The position numbers and the translations under genes are program-made. Of a stretch of DNA of 64,000 bases, positions 29,579-40,269 are shown piece by piece; the stretch's first letter is position 1; each line of letters begins with the position of its first letter. Under the pieces are notes generated by a model. It saw only the letters and a program-made list of their open reading frames with translations, was not told the DNA's origin and did no database searches. The stretch is from Bartonella queenslandensis (GTDB lineage Bacteria; Pseudomonadota; Alphaproteobacteria; Rhizobiales; Rhizobiaceae): assembly GCF_018155095.1 (NCBI RefSeq), contig NZ_NAAI01000007.1, forward strand, positions 1 to 64,000, read 5' to 3'.

Positions 29579-30712
29579 TTAAAAAGCAGGTTTAACTTCT
29601 TCTAAATAAATACGTTTTCCATCTTGTATTTTAATGATACCAATCGGAATCTTAGGGTTATGATTTTCATCCATTGACATATCACCAAAGGGAGTTGGAA
29701 AATCTTTTAATTGGCTCAGTGCAATCGTAATTTTTTCACGATCAGCGCTACCAGCATTTTCAATGGCCTTCATGAACATCATATAACTCGTGTATCCCAA
29801 AACTGAATTGATATTTGGCTCTTTGTCAGGATAAGCTTTTTTCCATTCTTTTGTGAATTCTTGCGCAGCTGCTGACATATTTGGCATATCCTCACTGTAA
29901 GGAAGTGTCGTATGTAAGAAACCTTCTGCTGCTTTTCCTGCAATTGTAATCGTCTCTGGATTATCCATAGCATCTCCACCCATAATTTGAAACTTTGCTC
30001 CTAATTCACGCGCTTGTTTCATGATGATGGCCCCTTCAGAAAAGTAAGACGGAATGAATAAGATATCAGGTTTTTGCGCAATAATTTGCGTGAGAACAGC
30101 TGAAAAGTCCTGATCTCCAGAATTATAATTTAAATTTGAGATAACTTCACCACCTAATTTTTTGAAAGAACGCACAAAATAACTTGCAAGACCAATGGCA
30201 TAATCGTTTGAAATATCTTTGAGGATAGCAGCTTTTTTTGCCTTTAAAACTTGACTTACATAAGTTGCGATTCCTATTCCTTGATAGGAATCAATAAAGC
30301 ATGCGCGAAAGTAATATTTTTTACCCTGTGTAACAAGAGGACTTGTTGAAGAAGTTGCAATGGTTGGAGTCTTTGCTTTTTCAGATATTTCGCCACCTGC
30401 TAGTGAGAGTGAAGAACCATAACTTCCTATGATTCCACTGACCTTTTCACTGGCTGTTAAACGCATAACAGCATTAGCTGCTTCCACTTTATCAGACTTG
30501 TTATCAATAATAACAAGTTCCACTTTACGTCCCAAAATTTCTGGAACTTGTTTGTGAGCTAATTCGATACCTCGAATCTCAAGTTGGCCTCCAAAGGCAT
30601 TTTGACCACTTAATGGAAGATAAACACCAATTTTAATAGATTCACTTGCATAAACATTTGCGGCAAGTGCCATGAAAACTGTGATTGTCATAAGGACTTT
30701 CTTCAATTGCAT
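29579..30712 (-). CDS. livJ: Branched-chain amino acid ABC transporter, periplasmic substrate-binding protein
   Basis: A 377-aa type I periplasmic binding protein. Signal peptide about 1-22 (MQLKKVLMTITVFMALAANVYA, cut after ..NVYA), then IKIGVYLPLSGQNAFGGQLEIRG as two motifs, IKIGVYLPLSG and GGQLEIRGIELA, and ATSSTSPLVTQGKKYYFRAC. It captures Leu/Ile/Val or related amino acids and delivers them to LivHM. First gene of the livJ-H-M-G-F operon. Exact substrate cannot be read from the sequence. Confidence 0.92.
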   Translation of the reverse strand: MQLKKVLMTITVFMALAANVYASESIKIGVYLPLSGQNAFGGQLEIRGIELAHKQVPEILGRKVELVIIDNKSDKVEAANAVMRLTASEKVSGIIGSYGSSLSLAGGEISEKAKTPTIATSSTSPLVTQGKKYYFRACFIDSYQGIGIATYVSQVLKAKKAAILKDISNDYAIGLASYFVRSFKKLGGEVISNLNYNSGDQDFSAVLTQIIAQKPDILFIPSYFSEGAIIMKQARELGAKFQIMGGDAMDNPETITIAGKAAEGFLHTTLPYSEDMPNMSAAAQEFTKEWKKAYPDKEPNINSVLGYTSYMMFMKAIENAGSADREKITIALSQLKDFPTPFGDMSMDENHNPKIPIGIIKIQDGKRIYLEEVKPAF

Positions 30713-31038
30713 CGCGCATTTTCCTTAATTGAATTGTTATTTTTGTACCTTATATTGAACTTCTTCATCATGCAAGTTACACATTAATAAAAGTATCATT
30801 ATGTAAAAAACTTTATATATAATCTTTATTGTAGGGTGCCCCTTGTAAGATATGTAAAGCGTACAATCAAATAGTTTTATCAATATTTTTATAAATTTCA
30901 TGTTGATATTAACATGTAAGAGATACGACAATATGGGGAAATCTTATCTTGGGGCTTGCGTGTTGATACAAGAGCAATGTTTACTTAAACCTAGAGAATC
31001 AATATCGTGCAATTTATAAGCTACAGGATCACGTTATT
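30713..31038. other. Divergent promoter region, livJ-like gene / cold-shock gene
   Basis: 326 bp that must contain both promoters. The part just upstream of the cold-shock gene (30930-31038) is less AT-rich and may be a structured 5' leader, as is usual for cold-shock genes. No ORF is supported. Confidence 0.5.
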
Positions 31039-31614
31039 ATGACGAGTAAGGATGCATTAAAGGATTATTCCCTATCTGAGGATAGTATAGGTGCTTGTGG
31101 AGAGATTATCGAAATCAGTGGTGTCATTAAGTGGTTTGATGGTAGTAAGGGCTATGGATTTATTGTACCTGATTTACCTCATTTTCCCGATATATTATTG
31201 CATGTTACAGTCATGCGAAGGGATGGTTTCCAAACAGCTATGGAGGGCGCTAAAGTTATTTGCGCTGTGGAAAAGACGGAACGGGGATTAAAATGCGTTC
31301 AGGTGAAATCTATCGATTGTTCTTCAGCGGTTCATCCATCAGAAGTTCCTGCCCGTACTCATGTTGTTGTTACTCCAGAAAGTGGCCTAGAACGTGCAAT
31401 TGTTAAATGGTTCAATCGTGACAAAGGTTTCGGTTTTCTTAGCCGTGGGCAGGGGACAGAAGATATTTTTATTCATATGGAAACGTTGCGCCGTTTTGGT
31501 TTAGCAGAGCTTCGTTCAGGACAAGTTGTTCTTGTCCGTTTTGGTAAAGGGGAAAAAGGTTTGATGACAGCAGAAATTTATCCAGATATAGGGTTTCCTT
31601 TTGCAACACATTAA
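31039..31614 (+). CDS. Double cold-shock-domain protein
   Basis: A 191-aa protein with two nucleic-acid-binding cold-shock domains. The first, about 25-92, has SGVIKWFDGSKGYGFIVPD; the second, about 115-183, has AIVKWFNRDKGFGFLSRG and DIFIHMETLRRFGL. RNP1-like KGYGFI and KGFGFL are intact in both. A linker rich in Ser/Pro/Val joins them. Two-CSD proteins of about 190 aa are typical of alphaproteobacteria, next to a DUF192 gene as here. Likely RNA chaperone or antiterminator; target unknown. Confidence 0.92.
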   Translation: MTSKDALKDYSLSEDSIGACGEIIEISGVIKWFDGSKGYGFIVPDLPHFPDILLHVTVMRRDGFQTAMEGAKVICAVEKTERGLKCVQVKSIDCSSAVHPSEVPARTHVVVTPESGLERAIVKWFNRDKGFGFLSRGQGTEDIFIHMETLRRFGLAELRSGQVVLVRFGKGEKGLMTAEIYPDIGFPFATH

Positions 31615-31886
31615 ATCACTGCTCATTAAAAAATCGCTTTTTATTAAGTTTTACGAGTGAAATCAGTGCTTTTCCGTATTTTTAAAGGGTGGTTATTTTT
31701 ATAAATAGCTATAGAGGGTCTTTGTTATGGCTCTCGTGAATCTATAAACTAAATGAAAAAATATGCGTATTCTATTGAATAAAAATAAAGAAAGTAGGGA
31801 AATAGCGCTCTTATTTTTTGGTTTTTAAACTCTGATATTTTTATTTTAGAAACAAAATTTAAGATTTTTCTGTTGTGGAGACAAAA

Positions 31887-32396
31887 ATGTTAAAGCCTTT
31901 AAAAGGGTGTGTTGTTTTATTGGTGATACTTTTTATATTAGAAATGCGCCTTGTTGTCGCGAAGGAGCCCATGAGGATCCCTGTTCATCCGATTCCTTTA
32001 GAAATACACACAAAGCACGGTACTGTTTCTTATAAAGTAGAGATTGCTTTTACCCCCTCTCAAGCAGCGGCTGGTTTAATGTATAGGACTGATTTTCCAC
32101 ACGATCGTGCGATGCTCTTTAAGCAGCAAAAAAGTTATCAATCGAGAGCTGAACAAGAGTTTTTTATGTGGATGGCTAATACACCTTTGCCGTTAGATAT
32201 GATTTTTTTAAACTCTGAAGGGGTTATTGTATCGATTATTGAAAACACTTCTCCATTTTCAACAAAGACCATTTCATCAGGCGTCCCTGCAGCTTTTGCA
32301 CTTGAGATTAACGCTGGTGAAGTTGCTGAAAAACAGATACAAAAAGGGCAACGTGTTATCCATCCTGTTGTTTGTGGGAAGTGCAATAAAAAATGA
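31887..32396 (+). CDS. DUF192 family exported protein
   Basis: A 169-aa protein with a signal peptide (about 1-24), then the DUF192 beta-barrel: VEIAFTPSQAAAGLMYR, MLFKQQ, FFMWMANTPLPLDMIFL and SGVPAAFALEINAGE. The family (COG1430) has an unknown role in the periplasm. ATG 31887 is chosen over GTG 31875, as GGAG lies 6 nt upstream of the ATG. Its stop overlaps the start of the hydrolase by 4 bp, so they are translationally coupled. Confidence 0.9.
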   Translation: MLKPLKGCVVLLVILFILEMRLVVAKEPMRIPVHPIPLEIHTKHGTVSYKVEIAFTPSQAAAGLMYRTDFPHDRAMLFKQQKSYQSRAEQEFFMWMANTPLPLDMIFLNSEGVIVSIIENTSPFSTKTISSGVPAAFALEINAGEVAEKQIQKGQRVIHPVVCGKCNKK

Positions 32397-33166
32397 CAGC
32401 TGAAGACATTCGTTTTTTTGAATATGATGGTTTGCGATTTGCTTATCGAGAAGAGGGGCAAGGTGCACCTATTTTGTTGATTCATGGTTTTGGGTCTTCT
32501 GCACGGGTGAATTGGTATGCAACGGGTTGGTTTCGTATTCTTACTGAAGCAGGGTACCGTGTTATTGCTCTTGATAATCGGGGGCATGGAGATTCGGTTA
32601 AAAGTTATGATCCTGCTTTTTATACACCTCAAGCTATGGCTGGCGATGCAGTAAGGCTCTTACAGCATTTAGAGTTATCTAAAGCTCATGTGATGGGATA
32701 TTCTATGGGAGCTCGTATTAGTGCTTTTATGGCTCTTTTGCATCCGACATATGTGAACAGCGTTATTTTTGGTGGTTTAGGTATTGGTATGGTAACGGGA
32801 GCAGGAAATTGGGAACCTGTTGCTGAGGCTCTTTTAGCGGAAGATCCCTCTACCATTACCAATACGCGTGGTTTAATGTTTCGTAAATTTGCGGATCAAA
32901 CGAAAAGTGATAGACGTGCTCTGGCCGCTTGTATTATTACATCAAAACAGGAGTTAACGGCGTCTGAAATTTATAAAATTGAACAACCTGCACTTGTTGC
33001 CGTTGGTTCATTAGATGAAATTGGCGGTGCTGCAGAACCATTAGCAGCTTTGTTGCCTTATGGTGAGGCTTTATCAATTCCTGGTCGAGACCATATGCTT
33101 GCTGTAGGCGATAAAGTTTATAAAAAAGGTGTTATCGATTTTCTCTCTCGCTATCCTATAAAATAA
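32393..33166 (+). CDS. Alpha/beta hydrolase
   Basis: A 257-aa single-domain alpha/beta hydrolase. The oxyanion-hole HGFG is at 31-34, the nucleophile elbow GYSMG has Ser104 and the catalytic His is in GRDHML near the C-terminus; the acid is probably the Asp of GSLDEIGG. No signal peptide, so cytosolic. ATGA overlap with the DUF192 gene. Esterase or haloperoxidase-like; the substrate cannot be inferred. Confidence 0.88.
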   Translation: MTAEDIRFFEYDGLRFAYREEGQGAPILLIHGFGSSARVNWYATGWFRILTEAGYRVIALDNRGHGDSVKSYDPAFYTPQAMAGDAVRLLQHLELSKAHVMGYSMGARISAFMALLHPTYVNSVIFGGLGIGMVTGAGNWEPVAEALLAEDPSTITNTRGLMFRKFADQTKSDRRALAACIITSKQELTASEIYKIEQPALVAVGSLDEIGGAAEPLAALLPYGEALSIPGRDHMLAVGDKVYKKGVIDFLSRYPIK

Positions 33167-33184
33167 AAAATTTTTATAGGTTTT
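33155..33184 (+). terminator. Probable terminator after alpha/beta hydrolase gene
   Basis: CCTATAAAA and TTTTATAGG form a perfect 9-bp stem with an 8-nt A/T loop that overlaps the stop codon. It is followed by TTTT. AT-rich stem, so only moderately strong. Confidence 0.55.
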
Positions 33185-33775
33185 AGCATTTACAAAAATA
33201 TCCAATATTTTTGCCTATAAACTGAGAAGCTTATTTAAAAACTTTTCTATTTTGACATAAGTCTTTATAAAAAATAGGCAGAAAAATAAGCTCTTATTCG
33301 CTTATTCTGTATATTTTTGAAGATGTGTAATTCTTTTAAAGTTAGATAACTATATTTTAAAATGCTTTTAAAAGGATTATTTTTGAATAATGAAATAATA
33401 TTTTTTGCTAAAAATGTAATTTTAATTAAAAAATTGTTTTATTTTAATTTTTTATAGCAATGACAAAATTATAAATCGTTGATTAATTTTTTTCTAAACA
33501 TGCATCATAAATGCAGATGCTAAAATTGGAGATAAAGTAAAATTATTAAAAATATACAGTTTTCTGCCATTTTTTTATCTATACGGGTATATTTAATAAT
33601 GATAGACTCCTTTTATAAAAGTTCTTTATGAATATATAAAGAAAGATCTGTAAATACATGTAATATTAAGTCAATATTCAGATTAAGCTTTTTTACTGAC
33701 TTTACAGAATCAAAGGAGTGTCTTATTCCCGCGACACGCAATTATTTTAATCGTATCAAAAAACAGGAGAGCATA
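33185..33775. other. AT-rich gap before the DUF3126 gene
   Basis: About 590 bp of very AT-rich sequence with no supported ORF, RNA or repeat. Confidence 0.5.
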
Positions 33776-33988
33776 GTGAATGCTGATGAAATAAAAAAAC
33801 TTGATAATTATTTAAAAAATACATTCCAAAACTCAGCATTGCAAGTTAGAGCACGGCCTAAGAAGGATGATTCTTGTGAGGTTTATATGGGGGATGAATT
33901 TTTAGGCGTTATTTATCGAGATGAAGATGAAGATGAGCTATCCTATAATTTCTCAATGGCTATATTGGATATTGATTTAAAAAATTGA
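33776..33988 (+). CDS. DUF3126 family protein
   Basis: A 70-aa protein with the DUF3126 pattern: MNADEIKKLDNYLKNTF, then VRARPKKDDSCEVYMGDEFLGVI (as VRARPKKDD and VYMGDEFLGVI) and a DEDE.ELSYNF.MAILD end. The start is GTG 33776 with AGGAGA 5 nt upstream. The family is small and conserved in Hyphomicrobiales, cytosolic, function unknown. Confidence 0.88.
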   Translation: MNADEIKKLDNYLKNTFQNSALQVRARPKKDDSCEVYMGDEFLGVIYRDEDEDELSYNFSMAILDIDLKN

Positions 33989-34031
33989 TTAATTATTCTT
34001 CTTGAATGAAGTCTTTTTTATCCCATAAGGT

Positions 34032-34826
34032 TTATATAAGTTTTAATGCTTTGAAACTTGTATGGTTATGTCGTGCGATAATAAGGTGATCATGGATCGT
34101 AATGCCTAATGCATTTGCGGCATCTTTTAGTCTGTATGTCATTGTTATATCTGCATCAGAGGGGGTAGAATCACCAGAAGGATGATTGTGGACTAAGATA
34201 AGTCCTGATGCGGATAACTCTAAAGCTCGAGAAATAACTTCACGAGGATAAACAGGGGTGTGATCAATGGTTCCAGTTTGTTGTACCTCATCGGCAAGTA
34301 AGCCGTTTTTTTTATCGAGAAATAAAATACGAAATTGTTCGCGTGTTTCGTGAGCCATAACTGCTTTACAATAAGCTAATACTTTATCCCATGATGAAAA
34401 AATATCGCGTTTAAACAATTGTGCACGAGCAATACGTCCAGCAACATCTGAAATAATTTTTAAATCAATTGCAGTAGCGGGACCACATCCTTGAACCTCT
34501 TGAAGTCGATGAATGTCAGCGCCCAACACATCAGCTAATGAACCAAAATGTGCTATCAAATTTTTAGCTATAGGTTTTGTGTTTGCGCGTGGTATTGTGC
34601 GAAAAAGCAATAATTCAAGATATTCATAATCTTCAATTGCATTTCCTTTTGACTTTAAATAGCGTTTTCGAAGACGCTCACGATGTCCTTGATAATGTTT
34701 ATCAAGCTTTATATTCTTCTTGGGCTCTGCACTTTTTCTTTCTGATTCTGAGGTGCGTGGAGAACTTGATGTTAATACAAAGTGGTTACTTTGAATATCT
34801 TCCTTTTTATTTAATTTTTTAGCCAT
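34032..34826 (-). CDS. radC: RadC family JAB-domain protein
   Basis: A 264-aa protein with a charged N-terminus, a helix-hairpin-helix region (about 85-120, [16 protein letters not shown]) and the JAB/MPN metalloprotease-like domain with [15 protein letters not shown] (metal ligands H-x-H and the following S/D). The real role of RadC is unclear; early DNA-repair claims are doubtful. Start ATG 34826 ([10 protein letters not shown]) with GAG upstream is preferred; ATG 34844 would overlap the map stop (TAATG). Map-radC are co-transcribed. Confidence 0.9.
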   Translation of the reverse strand: MAKKLNKKEDIQSNHFVLTSSSPRTSESERKSAEPKKNIKLDKHYQGHRERLRKRYLKSKGNAIEDYEYLELLLFRTIPRANTKPIAKNLIAHFGSLADVLGADIHRLQEVQGCGPATAIDLKIISDVAGRIARAQLFKRDIFSSWDKVLAYCKAVMAHETREQFRILFLDKKNGLLADEVQQTGTIDHTPVYPREVISRALELSASGLILVHNHPSGDSTPSDADITMTYRLKDAANALGITIHDHLIIARHNHTSFKALKLI

Positions 34827-34843
34827 AACATCTCTACAATGCA

Positions 34844-35674
34844 TTAAATCTGCGGATTTGGAATATAAAAAATATTTTTAGGCGATATTGTAAATATTTC
34901 ACACCCTTCATTTGTGACACCAATTGTATGTTCATATTGTGCTGTCAAAGAGCGGTCACGGGTAACAGCAGTCCAGCCGTCAGATAAAATCTTAACTTGT
35001 GGCTTACCAAGATTAATCATAGGCTCAATTGTAAACATCATCCCTTTTTTTAATTCGATGCCTTCTCCGGGATTTCCATAATGGAGAATATTGGGGGCAT
35101 CATGAAAAAGTTGACCGATACCATGTCCGCAAAAATCTTTCACAATTGAACACCGTTCAGATTCGGCATACTGTTGAATGGCTGCACCAATATCACCTGT
35201 TGTTGCTCCAGGTTTAACGACAGCGATCCCTCTCATAAGGCTTTCGTGGGTTATTTGTAAAAGGCGTTCTGCAGCACGTCTGATTTTTCCAACAGGGTAC
35301 ATGCGGCTTGAATCACCATGCCAACCATCAAGAATAAAGGTCACATCAACATTCACAATATCGCCTTCTTGTAAGGGTCTTTCATTGGGAATACCATGAC
35401 AGACAACGTGATTGATAGATGTACAGCATGAATGGCTGTATCCATGATAATTTAGATCAGCAGGAAGAGCTCCTTTTTGTGCACCAAAAGTAAATACAAA
35501 ATCATCAATTTCTTGCGTAGTGATACCAGGTTTAATCATATCCGTAAGCGCATCAAGGCATTCTGCAGCAATACGACCAACTTCACGCATTTTAGCGAAA
35601 GCATAGTCATCAAAAATGCGGATTTTTCCATTAAACTTTAAAGGGATTTTATTATATTCAATATACTCAGTCAT
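34844..35674 (-). CDS. map: Methionine aminopeptidase, type I
   Basis: Removes the N-terminal Met from nascent proteins. The 276-aa product has the five metal ligands in their motifs: [21 protein letters not shown] (as NYHGYSHS and CHGIP), [19 protein letters not shown] region, [25 protein letters not shown] and QYEHTIGVT. Overlaps sfsA by 8 bp and couples to radC. Confidence 0.96.
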   Translation of the reverse strand: MTEYIEYNKIPLKFNGKIRIFDDYAFAKMREVGRIAAECLDALTDMIKPGITTQEIDDFVFTFGAQKGALPADLNYHGYSHSCCTSINHVVCHGIPNERPLQEGDIVNVDVTFILDGWHGDSSRMYPVGKIRRAAERLLQITHESLMRGIAVVKPGATTGDIGAAIQQYAESERCSIVKDFCGHGIGQLFHDAPNILHYGNPGEGIELKKGMMFTIEPMINLGKPQVKILSDGWTAVTRDRSLTAQYEHTIGVTNEGCEIFTISPKNIFYIPNPQI

Positions 35675-36383
35675 TGTTTCTTCTGTTTTCTATTTTTACT
35701 CTCTGAATCGGAAAAATGCCTTCTACACTTATGTGACACTTTACAGCATAACATTCTACTCCCGATTTTAATGCTAAATCAAACTTACGTCCATAGAGTG
35801 GATCAAGATCATGACAAATCGTAAAAGCTGTACAATCTTCTCGTTGAATAATATAAAGCATAGCAGCTCGTTTTCCTTGTTGTACGACTTGCATGAGTTC
35901 TTCAAGGTGACGGGCACCACGTTTTGTCTGACTATCGGGAAATTCTGCTAATCCTTTTTGACGGATAAAATGGACATTTTTGACTTCTAGGTAACAATCG
36001 GGAAGACTGTTATCACGTAAAAGAAAATCAATTCGTGATTGTGTTCCATAGTGTTGTTCTTTTAAAATCGTTTTATATCCACTTAATTCTGGTAGTAATC
36101 CGTTTTGAATTGCTTCTAATGCAAGTTTATTGGGTAAAGTGGTATTAATACCAACCAAAGTATTATCGGATTCAACAATTTCTAATTGATAAGCATATTT
36201 TCTCTTGGTATTTTTGTGATATGAAAGCCAAATATTGGCGTTGGAAGCTGTCAATCCAAGCATTGATCCTGTATTGGGTACCGACACGGTGAAGATATGT
36301 TGATCATCTTGTTTAACATCTGCAAGGAAACGTTTATAACGACGGATAAGCTTTGCCGGAAAAAGTTTGGGAGTAAAGTGCAT
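35667..36383 (-). CDS. sfsA: Sugar fermentation stimulation protein homologue
   Basis: A 238-aa protein of the SfsA family: F.AKLIRRYKRFLADV, the VPNTGSMLGLT motif near 35-45, YLEVKNVHF (the D/E-x-K nuclease-like site) and FPDSQTKRGARHLEEL. The fold is an OB domain plus a restriction-endonuclease-like core; E. coli SfsA binds DNA and affects maltose metabolism, but the biochemical role is uncertain. First gene of the sfsA-map-radC set. Confidence 0.94.
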   Translation of the reverse strand: MHFTPKLFPAKLIRRYKRFLADVKQDDQHIFTVSVPNTGSMLGLTASNANIWLSYHKNTKRKYAYQLEIVESDNTLVGINTTLPNKLALEAIQNGLLPELSGYKTILKEQHYGTQSRIDFLLRDNSLPDCYLEVKNVHFIRQKGLAEFPDSQTKRGARHLEELMQVVQQGKRAAMLYIIQREDCTAFTICHDLDPLYGRKFDLALKSGVECYAVKCHISVEGIFPIQRVKIENRRNND

Positions 36384-36684
36384 ATTCTTTTTTAGAGTTT
36401 ATGATTTCATAATTCAACTGAGATTGTGATTTGTAGAGGCTATTCCCTATAAAAAAAGGTAAAATTGATGTAAAAAACACTACGATATTTTATATAAATC
36501 GTTATAAACTCCATCGTTCACTTTAATGGTTTTTAAAATTTATTATTAGGGAATCTACACTCTTTGAGTGAGAAAATAATATTGTCTATAATTTATTATT
36601 AAATAGCATTAGAGTACTGTGAAGAAGGTTTCGTTAAAAAAATAGTGGAGAGGGAGATATTTTAAGTGAAACTAGGTAAGGTTA
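36384..36684. other. Divergent promoter region, sfsA / trmJ
   Basis: 301 bp, AT-rich. It must hold both promoters. No ORF or RNA seen. Confidence 0.5.
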
Positions 36685-37515
36685 ATGGCTGGAACGAATA
36701 AGAATCGTGAAAATTTAACAAACGGTCCCATTATTATTTTAGTTGAACCGCAGCTTCCTGAAAATATTGGTATGGTTGCAAGGGCAATGGCCAATTTTGG
36801 GCTTTCTAAGCTTCGATTAGTCAAACCTCGAGAAACATTTCCGAATGAAAAAGCTAGAGCTGCTGCAAGTAAAGCTGATCACGTCATTAACAACGCCGTA
36901 ATTTTTGATACATTGCGTGATTCAATTGCAGATTTACACTATGTTTTTGCTACAACAGCACGTGAAAGATGTGGATTTAAAACTGTAAAAAGTGCTGTCG
37001 AAGCAGCAAATGTACTCCGTCAGCGTGAAAATATCGGACATAAAACAGGTATTGTCTTTGGAAGAGAGAGATGGGGACTAGAAAATGATGAAATCAGCCT
37101 TGTTGATGAAATTATCACTTTTCCAGTTAATCCTGCTTTTGCATCACTTAATATCGCACAAGCAGTTCTTTTGATGTCTTATGAATGGATGAAAACAGGT
37201 TTAGAGAATGTGAGCGATACGGCATTTCGTGCACCAAAGATGGAGCCTGTAAATAAAACAGCGTTTCATGGTTTTTTATCTCAATTAGAAGAGGCTTTGG
37301 ATATTCGTGGGTATTTTAGACCCCAAGAACGAAAAGAGGTTATGCTTGCAAATTTACGCTCTGTTTTTACGCGCGCCAACTTTAGTGAATCTGAGGTTCG
37401 TTTATTGCGAGGTGTTATATCTTCATTGGATCATTTTTCTCCACAATATCCACGGGGAAGTAGAGCTCCTCAAGAGCGCGATCGTCAAAAAATTAAAAAT
37501 AAGTGTGAAAACTGA
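36685..37515 (+). CDS. trmJ: tRNA/rRNA 2'-O-methyltransferase, TrmJ family
   Basis: A 276-aa SPOUT methyltransferase: IIILVEPQLPENIGMVARAMANFG at the N-terminus (as VEPQLPENIG and ARAMANFG), FGRERWGLENDEI (about 126-138) and PVNPAFASLNIAQAV (the SAM knot). It most likely methylates position 32 of tRNA. The C-terminal about 100 residues form the usual helical extension. The stop overlaps the murI start by 1 bp. Confidence 0.88.
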   Translation: MAGTNKNRENLTNGPIIILVEPQLPENIGMVARAMANFGLSKLRLVKPRETFPNEKARAAASKADHVINNAVIFDTLRDSIADLHYVFATTARERCGFKTVKSAVEAANVLRQRENIGHKTGIVFGRERWGLENDEISLVDEIITFPVNPAFASLNIAQAVLLMSYEWMKTGLENVSDTAFRAPKMEPVNKTAFHGFLSQLEEALDIRGYFRPQERKEVMLANLRSVFTRANFSESEVRLLRGVISSLDHFSPQYPRGSRAPQERDRQKIKNKCEN

Positions 37516-38333
37516 TGGATGAAAGACCTGTACTTTTTTTTGATAGTGGTATTGGTGGCTTGACAGTGTTGAGGGAAGCGCGCGTTCTTATCCCTGAAAT
37601 ACAATTTATTTATGTGGCTGATGATGCCGGATTTCCTTATGGAAATTGGGAAGAAAACGCTCTAAAAGAGCACATTTTAAAGATTTTTACAAATCTTTTA
37701 ACACGCTATAATCCTGCTTTATGTGTGATTGCTTGCAACACTGTTTCTACACTGATGATAGCAGATTTACGAAAAAACTTTCCTCATGTCCCTTTCGTAG
37801 GAACCGTTCCTGCAATTAAATCAGCTGCTGAACAAACAAAATCTGGTTTTATTTCCGTATTAGCGACTCCTGGAACAGTTAAGCGTGCCTATACAAATGA
37901 ATTAATTAACTCTTTTGCTGGACAGTGTCATGTTCAGCTTGTAGGAAGTGAAAAGCTTGCTGGATTTGCTGAAGATTATTTACGGGGAAAATCTATCGAT
38001 TCAGAAGAGTTAAGAAAAGAAATCCTGCCATGTTTTGTGAAAAAAAATGGTAAATATACTGATGTTATTGTTTTAGCCTGCACGCATTATCCTTTTTTGA
38101 TTAACTTATTTCGTGAACAAGCTTTATGGTCCGTTGAATGGATTGATCCTGCAAAAGCAATCGCCAAACATATCAGATCATTATTGCCCTTGTCAGAAAA
38201 AACATATCAGAAACCCATAAAGAAATATCAAGATTTTGCGTTGCTGACGTCGAAGGATATCACCTCTTCAACGGAGAATTTATTAAAAGGATTTAACTTA
38301 AAGCTTATGAAAAGAGTTGACTTTGGAACATGA
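37515..38333 (+). CDS. murI: Glutamate racemase
   Basis: Makes D-glutamate for peptidoglycan. The 272-aa product has the two catalytic Cys motifs, IACNTVSTLM and VLACTHYPFL, and the N-terminal DSGIGGLTVLREA. Overlaps trmJ, so co-expressed; rpsD follows after 180 bp with its own leader. Confidence 0.95.
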   Translation: MDERPVLFFDSGIGGLTVLREARVLIPEIQFIYVADDAGFPYGNWEENALKEHILKIFTNLLTRYNPALCVIACNTVSTLMIADLRKNFPHVPFVGTVPAIKSAAEQTKSGFISVLATPGTVKRAYTNELINSFAGQCHVQLVGSEKLAGFAEDYLRGKSIDSEELRKEILPCFVKKNGKYTDVIVLACTHYPFLINLFREQALWSVEWIDPAKAIAKHIRSLLPLSEKTYQKPIKKYQDFALLTSKDITSSTENLLKGFNLKLMKRVDFGT

Positions 38334-38380
38334 GATCAATAAAAGTGCTCCAGCTTTTTCTTTCAGGAAAATGGCATTAA

Positions 38381-38410
38381 TTGACGTGTCCCGTGGATAA
38401 CTTCGCATAT
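38381..38410 (+). promoter_or_regulatory. Possible promoter of rpsD
   Basis: TTGACG at 38381 and GCATAT at 38405 with an 18-nt spacer, about 100 bp upstream of the rpsD ATG. The -10 match is only fair. Confidence 0.3.
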
Positions 38411-38513
38411 TGGTATGTTAAGCTATTCTGTCAGTCTTTTTGTATTTAAAGGCAGAGGAGGGCGCGTTTCCTTGAGGTCTTAAGATCTCGTGTTTTATTT
38501 TAAAGGAAATGCG

Positions 38514-39131
38514 ATGAGTAAACGCGAAACAACAAAGTATAAAATTGACCGTCGTATGGGAGAAAATATTTGGGGTCGTCCAAAATCTCCTGTCAATCGT
38601 CGTGATTATGGTCCAGGTCAGCATGGACAGCGCCGTAAAGGAAAACTTTCTGACTATGGGGTGCAATTACGCGCTAAACAGAAGTTGAAAGGGTTTTATG
38701 GTGATATTTCAGAAAAGCAATTTCATAAAACTTATGTGGAAGCTGCTCGTCGGCGGGGTGATACTGGTGAAAATCTTATCGGTCTGTTAGAATCTCGTTT
38801 GGATGCTGTTGTCTATCGTGCAAAATTCGTTCCTACGATTTTTGCTTCTCGCCAATTTATTAATCATGGTCATGTGAATGTAAATGGGCGACGCACAAAT
38901 ATTCAATCGTATCGTTGTAAACCAGGTGATGTTATTGAGGTTCGGGAAAAATCAAAACAACTTGTTTTGGTTTTAGAGTCGGTACAATTAGCAGAACGTG
39001 ATGTCCCTGATTATATTGAAGTAGATCATAAACAGATGAAAGCGACCTTTACACGTATTCCTGCTTTTGCAGATGTTCCTTATGCTGTGCAAATGGAACC
39101 TAATTTGGTCGTTGAATTTTATTCTCGATAA
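38514..39131 (+). CDS. rpsD: 30S ribosomal protein S4
   Basis: Primary 16S rRNA-binding protein and translational regulator. 205 aa from [16 protein letters not shown], preceded by AAAGGAA; the in-frame ATG at 38490 adds an untypical MFYFKGNA. The S4 domain ([27 protein letters not shown]) and the C-terminal [21 protein letters not shown] motif are complete. In this group rpsD is located outside the rplQ operon, as here. Confidence 0.98.
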   Translation: MSKRETTKYKIDRRMGENIWGRPKSPVNRRDYGPGQHGQRRKGKLSDYGVQLRAKQKLKGFYGDISEKQFHKTYVEAARRRGDTGENLIGLLESRLDAVVYRAKFVPTIFASRQFINHGHVNVNGRRTNIQSYRCKPGDVIEVREKSKQLVLVLESVQLAERDVPDYIEVDHKQMKATFTRIPAFADVPYAVQMEPNLVVEFYSR

Positions 39132-39393
39132 TTTTTTATGAAAAAAGTTGTTTCTCTTCTATTATTATAATTTCAAACTGTTATGTTGTTTTTATAATCT
39201 TTGAAGTTAACAGATATTTTGTGAATGGTTCTATATTAAGCTTATAACATTAGAATAGTGTAATAAGCTTATATAGTTCTGTTCATTTTTTTAGTATCTG
39301 TTTTTATAAATTCAAAAAATATAAATATAAGCTTGCTTTATATTTGTTTTTATCTTTGCAAAATGAGCTATTACTTGTGCAGGATATGGTCTT

Positions 39394-40269
39394 ATGAATG
39401 ATGTTTTCGTTGAATATCAGGCAATAGAAGAAAACGAAGAGAAAGATGATCTTTTGGCAAGCGAAGCAGATGATTGTCATCCAATATTTAGGTGTGCTCC
39501 TACAAGTGTGGAATTTAATAAATTGCGTAAACGCCTTTTGCGTCATATGCGGCAAGCTTTGGATGATTTTTCTATGCTCTCTACTGGAAAAAAATGGCTT
39601 GTCGCTGTATCAGGTGGAAAAGACTCTTACGGTTTATTAGCACTTCTTTTAGATTTAAAGTGGCGTGGTCTTTTACCTGTTGAAATTCTTGCTTGTAATC
39701 TTGATCAAGGGCAACCAGGATTCCCTAAACATATTCTTCCAGATTTTTTGAGTTCTTATAAAATTCCCTATCGTATTGAATATCAAGATACTTATTCCAT
39801 TGTTACAGATAAATTGGCAGAGACGCAGACATATTGTTCACTTTGTTCTCGATTACGACGTGGTAATCTCTATCGCATTGCACGTGAGGAGGGCTGTTCA
39901 GCATTAATTTTAGGGCATCATCGTGATGATGTGTTGGAAACATTTTTTATGAATTTGTTTCACGGTGGACGATTAGCTGCCATGCCTGGAAAACTTAAAA
40001 ATGATGAAGGGGATCTTTTTGTATTACGTCCTCTTGTCTATGTTGCTGAAGAAGATATGGAAAAATTTTCTCAAGCAATGCAATTTCCTATTATTCCTTG
40101 TAATCTTTGCGGCAGTCAGGATGGTTTACAACGTAATGCAATGAAAGAAATGCTAAAAAATATTGAAAGACAAATGCCAGGACGTAAAGATACAATGATT
40201 CGCGCTTTAACGAATGTGCGCCCAAGTCATTTGCTTGATAAAAAATTCTTTGATTTTAAAACGTGTTAA
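39394..40269 (+). CDS. ttcA: tRNA 2-thiocytidine(32) synthetase TtcA
   Basis: A 291-aa PP-loop ATPase. [13 protein letters not shown] (about 73-85) is the ATP loop; the Fe-S cluster Cys pair [10 protein letters not shown] (near 149-158) and a second CNLCG complete the TtcA pattern. It thiolates C32 of certain tRNAs. An N-terminal acidic extension of about 30 residues precedes the domain. Single gene. Confidence 0.92.
   Translation: MNDVFVEYQAIEENEEKDDLLASEADDCHPIFRCAPTSVEFNKLRKRLLRHMRQALDDFSMLSTGKKWLVAVSGGKDSYGLLALLLDLKWRGLLPVEILACNLDQGQPGFPKHILPDFLSSYKIPYRIEYQDTYSIVTDKLAETQTYCSLCSRLRRGNLYRIAREEGCSALILGHHRDDVLETFFMNLFHGGRLAAMPGKLKNDEGDLFVLRPLVYVAEEDMEKFSQAMQFPIIPCNLCGSQDGLQRNAMKEMLKNIERQMPGRKDTMIRALTNVRPSHLLDKKFFDFKTC

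Noticed and set aside
32138-32632. 164-aa minus-strand ORF over the DUF192-hydrolase junction
   Set aside because: Long because the AT-rich antisense frame lacks stops; both plus-strand genes carry strong family motifs.
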